Assembly: GCF_000276665.1 (NCBI RefSeq) | Contig: NW_004955426.1 | Coordinates: 362,919-426,918, forward strand | DNA: 64,000 nucleotides | From: Chinchilla lanigera | Taxonomy: Eukaryota > Chordata > Mammalia > Rodentia > Chinchillidae | Direction of reading: 5' to 3' | Shown: positions 21,318 to 32,755 of the stretch, in pieces | Layout: every line of letters starts with the position of its first letter | How positions within the stretch are numbered: the first letter of the stretch is position 1 | The notes under the pieces: model-generated | The model's database searches: none | Seen by the model: only the letters and a program-made list of their open reading frames with translations | What the model was told of the DNA's origin: nothing | Made by a program: the position numbers and the translations under genes

Positions 21318-21492
21318 TGCGCAGTACTGGGGAATAAACCCAGGGAGCCCCGAACCACACTCCCCTAAGAAAATGTTTTCTTTAATTCTGAGACAGGGTA
21401 CCGCTGTGTCGTTCACCGGCCTCCAACTTGCCATCCTCTCGCCTCAGCCTCCTGGTAGCTGGGATTACCGGTGTGTGCCACCACACCGGGCT
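21318..21492 (-). mobile_element. B1-dID SINE
   Basis: cagtactggggaataaaccc ... ttctgagacagggtaccgct ... gtgtgtgccaccacaccggg. Confidence 0.8.
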
Positions 21493-21679
21493 TGAACCAG
21501 TACGTTCCTAAGCAACGTTGGTTTGGTCTCTCTTTGGGTAAGGGATTCACAGGAGGAGATGTGGTCTTCTGGTCCGTGATTTGGTGGCTTCCTTCTGCGC
21601 CCTGCCCCAGACGGCGCATCTGCGCAGATGCCTGTGTTTTCCTTGCCGTGAGCAGCGGCCCCTCTCTCCCAGGTGGGGG

Positions 21680-22083
21680 CTGCCCTCTCTGCCCTCCCAT
21701 GTGCTCAGGGGGAGGTGACCAATGGCGGCGACCCCTTCCTCTCCGGGGCTTTGTCACCACGTGTGTTCCCGGCCACCCTCAGCGCCTCTGCTCTGCCTCT
21801 GCCTCCTTTCCTGTCTCCTCCTCCACTAATTTTTTTTTGGTCTTTTTGATCAGGGTCTCGCTGTGCAGCTCAGGCCGGCCTGGAGCGCACTTCCTCCACC
21901 CGTTAGTCTCCGTGCGTCCCTTGCCCCAGCCATCTGAGCCCAGAATAAGGTGGAAGATCGAGGACCTCGCAGCCCCTGGACCTCGCCAGCCCGTGTGGGG
22001 TGCACAGGCTCTAGGAAGGGACCCCTCGGCTGCCACCCTGCTTCGGGCAGCACAGGAGGCCAGGCTCAGGGCTCCGCCACCAG
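21680..22083 (+). repeat. intergenic duplication, interrupted copy
   Basis: The two halves of the 20461-20573 segment are separated here by 283 bp bounded by gacccct (21730-21736 and 22020-22026). The intervening DNA includes a B1 fragment at 21832-21895. Confidence 0.75.
21832..21895 (-). mobile_element. B1 fragment
   Basis: ttttggtctttttgatcagg gtctcgctgtgcagctcagg; truncated after the duplication segment. Confidence 0.65.
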
Positions 22084-24204
22084 CCCAGAGTTCCTGAGCT
22101 GTACACAGTGAACCCAAAGGGACAGGTTCCTTCTCAGGGGGTCACGTATAGGCGTGGCTAGCGGAAGTCCCGGTGCATTTCTCTACTTGTTAGTGTTGAG
22201 TGAATTGCAGTGAAACTTGACTGAAGAAGTCGTTGCAGGCTGACACCAGGCTGCTGGCTATGATCAAGATGCGGGGACTCTTCTGTCCTCGGTCCCTGGG
22301 CACTGCGGCCCCCACGGGGAAGGTGGCTGTGGGGTGGACGTGTAGTCACTTCTGTGCCCCTCCATTGCCTCCCCTGCCTGGGGTCCAACATTGGAGGTGG
22401 CTGTTGATGACACCGATGGACCAGCTGTCACCTTTCCCTCCAGAGCTGGGTCTGACACGAGGCTGCAGATGACAGAGAACGACATTTTTCTTTTCTTTTG
22501 CCATGCGCATGGAGTGTCCCCCATCAGCCCAGCCCAGGGTCCATCTGGAAGGAGCAGGGAGCGAGGGAGTGGCTGTCTGGGATGACGCCGGTGTACAGGG
22601 GCCATGCGGGGCTGCTCCACAGAAACACAGCCTGTGCCAGGGGTGACCTTGGGTGTCCTCGTCCCAAGCTGCCCATGGGCCCCCGGCATCGTCCAGTCCT
22701 GCAGAACAGGGAGCACGGGGCAGCATCTCACACTCCTCTGCACTTCGGGCACTCATCCCTCGGGGCAGGAAAGAGGGTCTGGCGTGTCAGCTGGAAGTTG
22801 GGATGGTGGGTGCAGAAGGGTTGAGGCAGAGGGGACCAGGTCGCTGGAGTAGAGGCGGGGTTGTTGTGGGTGACGCAGACACCAGGAAGGGGCCAGATGT
22901 CACAGCTGAAATGACACAAGGCTGGACGGGATGCAGCTGCATGCACTCCCCAAGCCCCCCGGAGACAAGCGGGTGACAGGACCTGGGCACCGTGTGCCCT
23001 GCCCTGTGCCGCAGTGAGCTCTCTCCCGCATACGTGGTGACAGCGAGAGGACCTCTGCGGATTCGCGTTGGCTTCAGCTTGCTCTCAGGAGGGGGTTGCC
23101 AGGCTCCTGTCCTCCACGGGGTGCGGGGTGGATTCCTGTCCTGGCCCTCGACGGACACAGTCCCAGCTGGAGCCAGGAGGCCACCTGCCGGCCAGGAACT
23201 CGTGTGCAGGGAAGGGCGGCAGACCGGGCAGGACAGAGCCTTACAAATTGGAGCAGCACCGCACGCTGGGACACGGGGGCGTCACAGGGGGGTGTTGCTC
23301 TGTCGCTGGCCACGCAGTGATCACAGGAAGACGAGCTCCTGACAGCGTCAACTGCTGTCCCCCTGGCCCTCGCCCCCGAGGCCCTTCGTGCCTTTTCTGT
23401 CTCAGCAGCTATCGAGTCAGCTCTTCGCTCCTGTGCCCGCTGGGTCACATTTCTTTGTTAGCATTTTAAATAAGTGGCTGAACAATTCCTCTGAGCTTTT
23501 TCTTTTAAAGAAACAGGGGAAAACGGCCCCTGGACAGGTTGGGCTGCTTCTCAGAGGCTGCGTGGATGCCAGGGCGCACACGCCCTGGCCCCGCGGGCAG
23601 GGCCGACCGTGTGCGCTGAGGGATGGGCGTGTGTGCGGCTGGCATGGGCCTTGCACACCCACACACGGAATGGAGACGGGACTCTTGCAAAGGTGGATGT
23701 GACTCTTTCGACAGCCCAAGGACCAAAGCGACAGATGTCATGGCTGGAGCCATGGTGACCCAGGCTTTCCACGCCAGAGCTCCTGATAAAGCTCAAGGTG
23801 CGTGGGGTCGGCGAGGTGTCCTTGTGTCACCTCCGAGGCCGCCCAGTGTCAGTCAAGACTGAGGGCAGGGAACGCAGGAAGGCGGCTGTCCAGGCGGCCA
23901 CGGCTGACCTGCACCTGGTGAGGTCTGGGGGATCAGCAGCCGAGGGACCCAGTCACCGATTAGACGTCCTGGAAGCTGGTTTAGGACCCCACCAGACCGA
24001 GTGGTGCCCTTGATGGGAACGGTCACAGGAGATAGCACTCCCAGAAACACACCAGCAATCCTGAGAGACTCGGGGGCATCTTAAAGAATTCGAATCACAT
24101 GCCCCAATCTAAAGAACAGTTCAAGTTAATCTTTCTGCAATTTTAGTTTAAATGAACTGGTATTTACTGCTTGTCCAACCATCGGGATTTTTGGTGACAG
24201 TGAT

Positions 24205-24303
24205 TTTTTTGTTTTTGAGACAGGCTGGCCTTGAACTCAAGTTGATCCTCCTGCCTCAGCTTCCCGAGTGCTGGGATTACAGCGGTGCCACCATGCCCTG
24301 CCT
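24205..24303 (-). mobile_element. B1 SINE (short)
   Basis: gtttttgagacaggctggcc ttgaactcaagttgatcctc ... gggattacagcggtgccacc. Confidence 0.85.
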
Positions 24304-24588
24304 TGACAGTGGTGACGTTCTGACAGCAGACTTGTGCCAGGGGACCAGGTTTCAAGTGCTGTCACCTTGACATAAGCTCTGTTTTGTGAACGTGAAGCGA
24401 TTTCCACATCATTTCCAAAACTGTTGAACGTGGATATAACTGTCTGCCTTTCAGAGTGCTGTATTTTAAGGTGAGAGTTTTGTTATAGTGTATAAGAGGT
24501 ATTTTCTCATTCAGACTTCAAGTTGATCTTGGGACCCACGAACACATGTCACCCCAGTGGCTTCAATTCTTTATATTCAAGAAGTTCT

Positions 24589-24677
24589 GGGGCTAGGGAT
24601 ATAGCTCAGTGGCATAAGCGCCTGCCTGGCAAGCACAAGGTAGTGAGTTCGATCCCTGGTACCGCAAAAAAAAAAAG
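24589..24677 (+). mobile_element. ID SINE
   Basis: ggggctagggatatagctca gtggcataagcgcctgcctg ... gatccctggtaccgc plus A-tail. Confidence 0.95.
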
Positions 24678-25032
24678 GAGAAGAAGTTCCTAATCCTCAA
24701 GTTAAATGTCATATCATGCAACTGAAAGAATGTGTTTTTCCTTTTAAGTCTGACCGATTCTCATGTTTAAAAAATCTAGAAAAAGAGATATGATTATGTA
24801 AGAAGGTGGGGGAATTGTGGCAAAAGATCTAAAAGCCACCTCAAAACAAACACATCCAGACATATAAATGTGTGACACTTGAATAAACTGAAGTGTGTGT
24901 AAGTCACAAAGGTAATGAGGACATACACCAGTATTTTCATATCGTTTGTTTTAATTGAAGTGCCCTTTTTATTTCCACACACTTTCAATTAATTTTTCAA
25001 AGGTTAGGGTTTAAAATTTGTGAGTGACTTAG

Positions 25033-25195
25033 CAGGGCTTGGTAGTGCATGCCTGTAATCCCAGACTCGGGAGGCTGAGGCAGGGGGATTGCATGAGTTC
25101 AAGGCCAGCCTTGGCTATGCAGCAAGACCCTGTCTCAAAAAGACAAAAAAAAGTAAAAAAGAAAAGAAAGGAAAGGAAAAGAAAAGAAAAATCCC
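25033..25195 (+). mobile_element. B1 SINE
   Basis: gcagggcttggtagtgcatg ... gcaagaccctgtctcaaaaa followed by an A/G-rich tail. Confidence 0.9.
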
Positions 25196-25429
25196 ACAAA
25201 AACGTGTGAGATGCCCACGAATACTTTCTTGCCGGTTCGGGTGCTTTCTGGCCCTCTTCCCCAGGGTGCCCACAGGTGCCCAGCCCTGGGCAGGAGTTTT
25301 CTGTGCTTTCTCTACATAAACAGAACCATGGCTTTGTTTTCCTGTGTATTCTTTTACTTAAAAGATGTGTTCTGTTTTGTGCTTGCATACACCCTCTGGG
25401 AGCTTTTAAAACAATTTGAGAATTAGATT

Positions 25430-25502
25430 CTCTGTCCCTGTCTGTCTCTGTCTCTGTGTGTCTCTCTGTCGCTGTCTGTCTCTCTCCCTCTCCCCGCTCC
25501 CT
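25430..25502 (+). repeat. (CTCTGT)n-type simple repeat
   Basis: ctgtctgtctctgtctctgt gtgtctctctgtcgctgtct units. Confidence 0.85.
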
Positions 25503-25509
25503 CCCTTTC

Positions 25510-25600
25510 TCAGAACTGGGTGAAACCCAGTGCCGCTAGGCAGTGCTGTACCACTGAGCCCCACCCAGCCCTTTCGATTTCATGTTGAGACAGACTCCCT
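25510..25600 (-). mobile_element. dID / B1-dID fragment
   Basis: gaactgggtgaaacccagtg ... accactgagccccacccagc cctttcgatttcatg; diverged. Confidence 0.6.
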
Positions 25601-25767
25601 CCGGGTTCCCAGGGTGGCCTTAGTTAAAAATAACACACAGATAGAAGGGAGAACCCCAAACACCATCACAGGGTCTCAGACGACTTTAGCTTCTCCTGGG
25701 CAGTCCCTCTGACAGGTGCTTGTTCTTCCTGGAGAACTGATTTTTGCTTTTTGTTTTTTGTCTTTGG

Positions 25768-25884
25768 TTTTCATTTTTGGAGACAAGGTCTCACTATAGT
25801 CCAGGGTGGTCTTGAACTTGTGTCGATCCTCCTGCCTCAGCCTTCCGAGTGGTAGGATTACAGGTGTGCACCACTCACCTAGCA
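25768..25884 (-). mobile_element. B1 SINE
   Basis: atttttggagacaaggtctc ... gatcctcctgcctcagcctt ... ttacaggtgtgcaccactca. Confidence 0.85.
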
Positions 25885-26154
25885 AGAGAACTATATTCTT
25901 AATGTTCTGTGCTGTCCTAAGAACAGGGTCGCCCGGACCTGTGGTTCCTTTTGCTCCTGTGTTGGGGGGCCTGTTAGATCCCCTCTGGGGCCTGCAAATG
26001 CTCCTCAGTGAGGGTGAACCCCGTTTCCTTCAGCCCCTCCTTGCAATGGGTGCTGAAAGTTTCTTTTGTTTTTATGCCCTACGGGTCACGGAGGTCCTTG
26101 TGTCTCCCTGTGTGTACCCAGAAACGAATCTTTCTACAAAGAGCACGCGCTTAG

Positions 26155-26290
26155 TTTTCCGCGGGGCGGCGTCGAGCGCAGCCACCAGCAGGGGGCGAGC
26201 GAGGTCCGGCGGGCGACGGCGAGCCGGGCTCGGGACGCATCCGGTGCCTGGAGCAGGCCCAGCACCCTGCGCGGGTTCGCCGCCTGTTCT
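26155..26290. promoter_or_regulatory. isolated CpG cluster with CTCF-type motif
   Basis: About 20 CpGs lie in about 140 bp, next to an AT-rich stretch (26290-26650). The 13-mer at 26185-26197, CCAGCAGGGGGCG, fits every position of the CTCF core CCASYAGRKGGCR on the + strand. It is a good candidate insulator or boundary site between the two convergent genes. Confidence 0.55.
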
Positions 26291-26663
26291 CACCTCCCGC
26301 TTTATAAATATGATATTTCTATTTGCTTTTTTACTTGTCTTTGGTTAACTTTTCACCATCCTTTTGGTGACTTGTGAAAGGCTTGTTATGAATTTGGATC
26401 ATAGTTCCTACCGTCCCTAGTGATTGTATTTTTTTCATATTTTATCACATATCCTTAGGATGGCTCATATAAAGTTTAAATTATGATTTAATCAAATTTG
26501 TCAAACTTAATTCTTTAATATATTTGCATTTCATATTCTTTTAAGAAAGCATTTTTAAAACCCCAAATCAACATTCTTTTCTTCTCTATTTTCCTCTAGT
26601 GCTTTATAGGTATTTTGCTTTTTTCTTTTTAGCTCAAAAAATTCTACTTAGAAACAGTTCATC

Positions 26664-26766
26664 GGGCTGGGGATATAGCTCAGTGGTATAAGTATCTGCC
26701 TGGCAAGTGCAAGGTCCTGAGTTCAATTCCCAGTACAGCAAAAACAAAAACAAACAAACAAAAAAA
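26664..26766 (+). mobile_element. ID SINE
   Basis: gggctggggatatagctcag tggtataagtatctgcctgg ... attcccagtacagc with a (CAAA)n tail. Confidence 0.95.
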
Positions 26767-26789
26767 CATGGTCCAGACACAGTTCATCA

Positions 26790-26925
26790 TTTTTTTTTTT
26801 TTTTAAACAGGGTCTTACTATCCAGTTCAGCCTGGCCTCAAACTCACTACGTAGCCTAGGCTGGCCTCCACCCTCCTGCCTCAGCCTCCAAATGCTGGGA
26901 TTATGGGGAGGCACCACCATGCCAT
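26790..26925 (-). mobile_element. B1 SINE
   Basis: T-run, aaacagggtcttactatcca ... actacgtagcctaggctggc ... gaggcaccaccatgcc. Confidence 0.9.
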
Positions 26926-26929
26926 TTCA

Positions 26930-27104
26930 TTTTTTTCTTTCAGTATGAGGGGTTGAACCCAGGGTCTCCACACTGAGCTACATTCCCAGCACTTTTTTAT
27001 TTTGAGACAGGGTCTCGCAAACCCATTGGGTTGCTCAGCTGGGCTTGAACTTGCCTCAGCCTCCTGCAGTGCTGGGATTACAGGTGTGCGCTACGCTTGG
27101 CTCT
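26930..27104 (-). mobile_element. B1-dID SINE
   Basis: tatgaggggttgaacccagg ... ttttgagacagggtctcgca ... ggtgtgcgctacgcttggct. Confidence 0.85.
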
Positions 27105-27660
27105 TCATTGAGGTTATTTTTGATCCAACAGGAAACAACTTGCTCCTATTTATTTGAGACGTTCTTTGAACTTAAAAAATATGAGATCCACTCCATTAAA
27201 AATCACGATTCTACATAATGATTAAGGAAGGACTTACGCAGAGAATAAACGTTTGAATACATCGCCACCTGGGGCAGAGGCCGACTGGAGCTCTTCCCTC
27301 CTCAGAGGCTGTGCCACAGCTTGGGCCGAGACAGCAAATGGTGGGTAGTGCACGTGGTGCCACCTAGGCCGGTGCCTGGGCAGGTGGAAGGCGCTTGGGG
27401 CAGGGCAGAGCCTGCGGCCCTCCTGCCCACACTGCGTGCTGTGTGCTGCTTTGTGGTGGCTGCGCCGCTGCTGTCCCGGGCCCGCCCCCGACCCAGCTGA
27501 GCTTTAGGAAGCTCTCCTGGCCCATACGATGAAAACCTGCCAGCCCCCTGTAAATCCACCTGGATGTTTCAAAAGCTTATTTTAAAGACCAGATAAACAA
27601 GCAATGGCTGCAAGGAGACCGCTTTCCCTTTTCATTGGCTTGTATTAGACAGAAGCTTTG

Positions 27661-27892
27661 GAGCTGGGTGAGAGGGTGCACGCCTGTAACACCACTCACT
27701 GGGGATGTCACCGCCTGTAGCACCATCCACTCAAGAGAGTGAGGCAGGAGGATCTCAGGTTTGAGACCTGCCTGGGCAACTTAGCACGGCCCTGTCTCAA
27801 AATAAAAAGGCCTGGGAACGTGACTTAGTGGCAGGGTGCTTGCTTAGCATTTCTGAGGTAATGGATTCAATCCCTGAGACTGCAAATTAAAA
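27661..27892 (+). mobile_element. B1-dID SINE with internal duplication
   Basis: gagctgggtgagagggtgca; then cgcctgtaacaccactcact and cgcctgtagcaccatccact as imperfect tandem copies; then the B1 body, and the dID part cctgggaacgtgacttagtg. Confidence 0.75.
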
Positions 27893-27945
27893 AAGGATGG
27901 AAAGAAGGAAGGAAGGGAAGAAGGAAGGGAGGGAGGAAAGACAGG
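27893..27945 (+). repeat. (GAAG/GGAA)n simple repeat
   Basis: gaaggaaggaagggaagaag gaagggagggaggaaag, on the A-rich tail of the preceding dimer. Confidence 0.85.
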
Positions 27946-28593
27946 AGAGCCAAGGAAGGGGCTTGTGGGTGCCCACAGCTAGCTGAGAATCCGGCTGGGG
28001 GCTGGGCTGTGGCGAGGAAGTTGTTACCCTATAGTGGAAGAGATCACAAAATGCCCTCTGGCCCCAGGTGAAGGAGCCGCTGGGGCTGGCCGCTGGGTGT
28101 CCGACACAAGCCCTGCCCTGGGGCAGCCCTGAGCCGCTCCTTACATCGGTCTGCCCCCACGTCCAGCGGAGGGAGGGTCCTCCTGACCGGGTCCTGCCTG
28201 CGGCCTCCTGAGCGACGAGGTCCTCCTGACTCAGGCGCCCGCGTCCTCTGTGGGCTACAGGGAGCAGTCAGAGGTGGTGAAGCCTGCAGGCGCCCGGGCC
28301 GAGCGGCCCCTTCCCAGCCCGCCCCAGACTGCTCCTGACCTTGCTGTCCTGAAAGCGGCGAGGAGGCGCGGCGACACCGTGCAGCTCTCCCCTTACTCTC
28401 CTGGCGACCCCTGCTTCCATATCCAGGGTGTGCCCGCGTAGGGTCTCCCGCCCGCAGCCCCACCGCAAAGCTGTCTCAGTGCCCGTGCTCGGGCCCCCGG
28501 GTTAATGGCGTTGGGCGGCAATGGCAGCTCGCTCCTTGGGCCGCCTCGCAGTCACGGAATCACAGCGGACCACGAGCAGCACTCGTTGAATCC

Positions 28594-28890
28594 ACTGCGG
28601 GGCTTTGAGGACCAGGGACAGCGCCGCAGAAGGCAAGAGCAGCGCGGCCGGCGGTGGGCTTTCAGGACCGGGGACAGCGCGAAGAGAAGGCAAGACCAGG
28701 GACAGCGCGCAGAGAAGCAATGCCTGAGCCATCAGAGGGCTTTCAGGACCAGGGGCAGCACCCACACAGAAAGACAAGACCCGTGCCGTCAGTCCTGCTG
28801 TAGGGACCGTGGACAGCGCCCTCCAAAGATCCGCACTGTCAGCTTGGCTTTCAGGACCTGGGGTCAGCGCCCACAGAAGACAAAAGCCGG
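28594..28890 (+). repeat. degenerate minisatellite
   Basis: Repeated modules of the form ttcaggaccNggggacagcg cccacagaaggcaagacc recur with spacers (starts near 28600, 28661, 28694, 28740, 28850). No reading frame is conserved across units. Confidence 0.65.
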
Positions 28891-29741
28891 CACTGTCAGC
28901 GGTAGGCGCCCCCTCCAGACCTCCATCTTTCCAGTGGTGGGAGACTAGGCAGGGTTGGATCCACTGAGTCCGGAGCCTGGTGTGGCGCTCGGGGCCGGTC
29001 CCTGGGCCTGCACTGGACAGTGTCCCCTAACCTGACCTCCCACAGTCGGGCCCCATCAGCCTGGGAAGCGAGCCAGGCAGAGAGAAGTGCGCCTTCGCTG
29101 AGCGTGACAGCCCCACCACGGTGCGCGGTGAGCCCAGCCCTGACCGCTGACCCAGCCTGGTCCTTGGGGTCAGAGCACAGGAAGGAGAGTCCAGGCTGTC
29201 TCCGGAAATGGGAACCTGCAGCCAACAGCGACGCGGAGCTTTCTCTCTTCATCTACGGGCAGGTAGAGCTCGGGCTGCCTTCTTAAAGCAGCTTCTGAAG
29301 CATAGGAGGCTGCGGGAGACCAGGGCTGGGAAACGGATGTCATGTCCCGCTCACCCGCTGCTCACTGCCCACAGGCACCGTGCCTCTTCCCCCAAGACCC
29401 GGCGCAGAGGGAATGCCCTCCTGACTGCCAGAGGCGCCCAGGTGGCCCATGCGGCTCTTGGAGATCTGGGTCCTCATCTCTTTCCCAAAAGGATCACAGG
29501 TCTCCCTGGCGTCGGTCAGCCAAGCCGTGAGGTGTGTGGTGCACCCTAAGCCTGCTCTCAACCCTGGCAGCAGCAATGAAGGTGGGGCTCCTCCAGCTAT
29601 GCCCAGGTTTGTGCTTTCCCGAGAAGGGCCTGGAGGATCAGTGGAGGCCACAGACCCCTCGATCACTGGGCGAGGATACAGATCCGCACCAGTAAGGGGC
29701 GGAGTGTGCAGGGCTAAGGATGCAGCACCCTCCCGCCGTCA

Positions 29742-30140
29742 GTGTGTGACAATCAGGGAGCGTGGGCATCTGCGGACATCACCAGAGCTGCCGTGTGCAG
29801 CACTCATGATTGAGAACTGGGTGACCCCCAAAGCCTCGTGCTCACGCATGGCAATTTTGGAGGGTGGTTGGGTTATGGGAGCTCGTAGCTGACTCGCTGT
29901 TAAAAGCGGCAGTCTCTGGGGTGAGGCCTTGAAGTGTTTTTCTCCCTCCCCAGCTCCTGCCTTCACCTCCACTTCTGTCCACCGTGTCCTGAGTAACTCT
30001 CCTGCACCTGGCCCGTCTGCCACTCTGTCCTGCCTTGGGGCCTCTGGCTAGGCACTGAGCCGTGAGCCAAGGGAAACCACTCCTCCTTTATGCTGTGGTA
30101 TCGGGTGTTTTGTCCCAGCTGTGAGGAGAGAGACGGCTGC
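29742..30140 (+). mobile_element. MaLR-type LTR, sense
   Basis: Diverged copy. The 3' part has tgagccgtgagccaaggga, ctcctcctttatgctg and ggtgttttgtcccagctgtg, matching the end of the other LTR copies. The 5' boundary is approximate. Confidence 0.5.
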
Positions 30141-31289
30141 GACAGGGCTTTGCTCTGCAGGGCTACTGACTGCAGCGATTGACTCAGCCTCCAAGAAAAT
30201 GCCTCGGACCCACCCAGCCCTCATGGCTGGTCTTTCTGGCGTGACCACTCCACCCTCAGGCCAGCAGACGTGCCCTAAGAACTGGTGTGGTCAACCACGA
30301 CAAGGACAGGTCCACCAGGTGTGACACAGATGGGCTCCAAGAGCCACGGGCAAGGCCAGTCCTTCCCTTTCACCTGTCCCACGAGGTCCTCTCATTCCCT
30401 TGGGGAGTCCTTGCCACTGACCACATCCATGGTCGCACCGTGAGACCCGCGTAGAAAGCAGCAGAACCAGGAGCGGACTCAGCGTCCTGCTCTCTTGCTG
30501 TGACACAGGCGTCCCTGAAGGCCTGCTGGAGCTGCGGGAGGGGCGGTGGTTGCAGAGGCACTGCCCTGCCCGCCTGCTCCCCTCGAGCTCAGTCTCTGGA
30601 TGGATGATACAGCCGCGCGGAGCGTCTCTGTTGCCCAGAACATGGTTGGCAGCTGAGCATGAGGAAGAACGGTCACTGCACAGGTAAAAAACCTGGCCTG
30701 CTCCTCCTTGGCTGCTACCTCTGCTGCTCCAACCTCACCGCACCCAGAGCAGCTGTAGTGCCCTGCCCTATTCCAGAGGACCTGCCCCATGTGGCCGCCA
30801 TGAGCAGGGGACCCAGCACGACTCAGGCCAGCCTCACAGGCGGCGTGATCACTGTCACCGTGGCCGCCATCAGTTTGTGACTGCACAGTCCTAGCACACA
30901 GTGTGGCCAGGCACACCGTGACTTTGCAACACAGAGCCCATCCTCATTCTTTTTCATGGATGGGGAAGCTGGGGCAGAGGGCCATAATCCGAAGCACGGT
31001 CTTGGTGTGAGGGAGCAGAGGTGCTAAGGTGCAACCTAGCGTGTTCAGCATTAAAGCTGGTGCTCCAGGCTTCTCTGCGGTCATCAAGAAAATGTGACTT
31101 AAATGCGTAAGTGTTCATGTTTCTTTCAGCAAAGCCCAGAAGGCAGGCAGGGCCGTCACAGTGCTGGGGCTGTAACCAAGGACCCAGGCTCTTATTATTC
31201 TGTTCAGTACAACTATAACAAGAGCTTCCATACTTCTTTGCCTCATGGTCCAAGCTGGCTGCTGGAGGACAAGCCATCACCCCTGCTTT

Positions 31290-31545
31290 ACAGGTAAAAC
31301 GATATGGTGTGCCCTGCTCTTCACAGAGTGGTGGTGAAAGCATAGTATTTCGTGCCAGCCAGGTCAGTCTTAGCTTTGTCACCTCCTAGCTATGTGAATC
31401 AAGTACACTATGCCATTTTGCTTTACTACACTTTAGTTTCTTTATCTGCAAAATAATAATCGTGACCATGCCTACCAGGTGGGGCCGCTGTGAGTGCCTG
31501 GCACACAGTGCGTGCCCAGTAGATGCGGGAGGAGGGTGATCATGT
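31290..31545 (+). mobile_element. MIR SINE
   Basis: cacctcctagctatgtgaat, tagtttctttatctgcaaaa taataatcgtgaccatgcct and gtgcctggcacacagtgcgt, in MIR order. Confidence 0.75.
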
Positions 31546-31637
31546 GCTGCTGCAGCTGGCAGTGATGACCAGGACGGCGATGATGGTTTGGTGGCTGTGA
31601 CGGTAGGGTACGATGCTGACGGTAGGGTCGCAGGTGC

Positions 31638-32052
31638 TCTCCCATTGCGGGGATACAATGCCTGACACAGTTTGAAGGAGGAGAGGTTTAAACCTGGCTC
31701 ACGGTTTTGGCATTTCAGTTCAGTGTGCTGGCTTAAGGTAGGAGGGCAGAGTGGGAGGGTCTGGGGGCGGAGAGCTGCTCACCGTGTGAACAGGAAGCAG
31801 AGAGGGAAGGGAGGGGCTGTCCCGGCCATGTCCCACCCACCTCTTCCTCAAGCCACGCCCAGATCCGCCCCTTCCCCCAGGCCACGCCCCATCTCTTCCC
31901 CCAGGCTCCGCCTCCTGACCGGCAGTCCCGTAGGAACTCATGTTGGATCAACTCTCGCCTCGCGGGTTAGAACAGCGCTCCAGGACCCGGTCACCTTCCC
32001 ACAGCGCCACCCGGGCATACGAGGCTTTGGAGGCCGACTGTGGCTCTAACTG
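31638..32052 (-). mobile_element. MaLR-type LTR, antisense, diverged
   Basis: Contains caatgcctgacac, gaaggaggagaggttta, ctggctcacggtttt, a CCACGCC-rich middle and gaggctttggaggccgactg, in the order seen in the antisense LTR at 11276. Boundaries are approximate. Confidence 0.5.
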
Positions 32053-32607
32053 CTCACAGTGCCTGGGGTGATAACGGAGAAGGTATTTAAGCCCAGAGTC
32101 ACCTCCTTCCGTGTCTTTGTGATTAATGAGAGACAGGATAACTCGCTGCATCTGTACGGTTTGAAGAAAATAAACAAATGTCCATTTATCATTATCTCAT
32201 TATGATCAGGTTATCTAATTGTCCTTGAAGACAGTGCTTGTTTAGGAAATGAATGGGAGCTCTCTTAGATACCCTAACAGTTTCGTGCCTGCAAGGTGAG
32301 TCTCTGGCTTGGCGCATAAGGTTTTTGGAAATTTTTTTATGCTAACAGCATCTATGCAGGTAGTGAAACAATTTAACCTGTCAATTTGAAAAGCGAGTGT
32401 GGAGGCAGGAAGATGTCAGCTGTGAAAGCCAAACGTCACACATCCGGGGCTCCATGAGAACCTTTGGCGGGCAGCGCCTCAGGGCTTTTCCGGGGCACAC
32501 GTGGGCACAGCAAGCCAGTCAGGATGGCTTTCCCCCGTGCCGGCAGTTCTTAGGTCTTCAGTTATTTGTTGTTGGTGATTGTTGCTTAGGGATCCTTCCT
32601 ACTTTGG

Positions 32608-32755
32608 CTTGTTTTTTGAGATAAGGTCTTGGTACGTACTCCAGGCTGGCCTCAAACTCACTGTGTCCCCAGGCTGCTCTTGAACTTGTGGTGATCCTCC
32701 TGCCTCAGCCTCCTGAGTGCGGGGAATACAGGCATGTGCCACCATGTTCTGCTGT
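32608..32755 (-). mobile_element. B1 SINE
   Basis: gttttttgagataaggtctt ... gtgatcctcctgcctcagcc ... caggcatgtgccaccatgtt. Confidence 0.85.

Noticed and set aside
24589..24677. tRNA-like sequences (also at 26664, 38435, 20780).
   Set aside because: These are ID SINEs, with tRNA-like promoter boxes followed by A-tails and target duplications, not functional tRNA genes.
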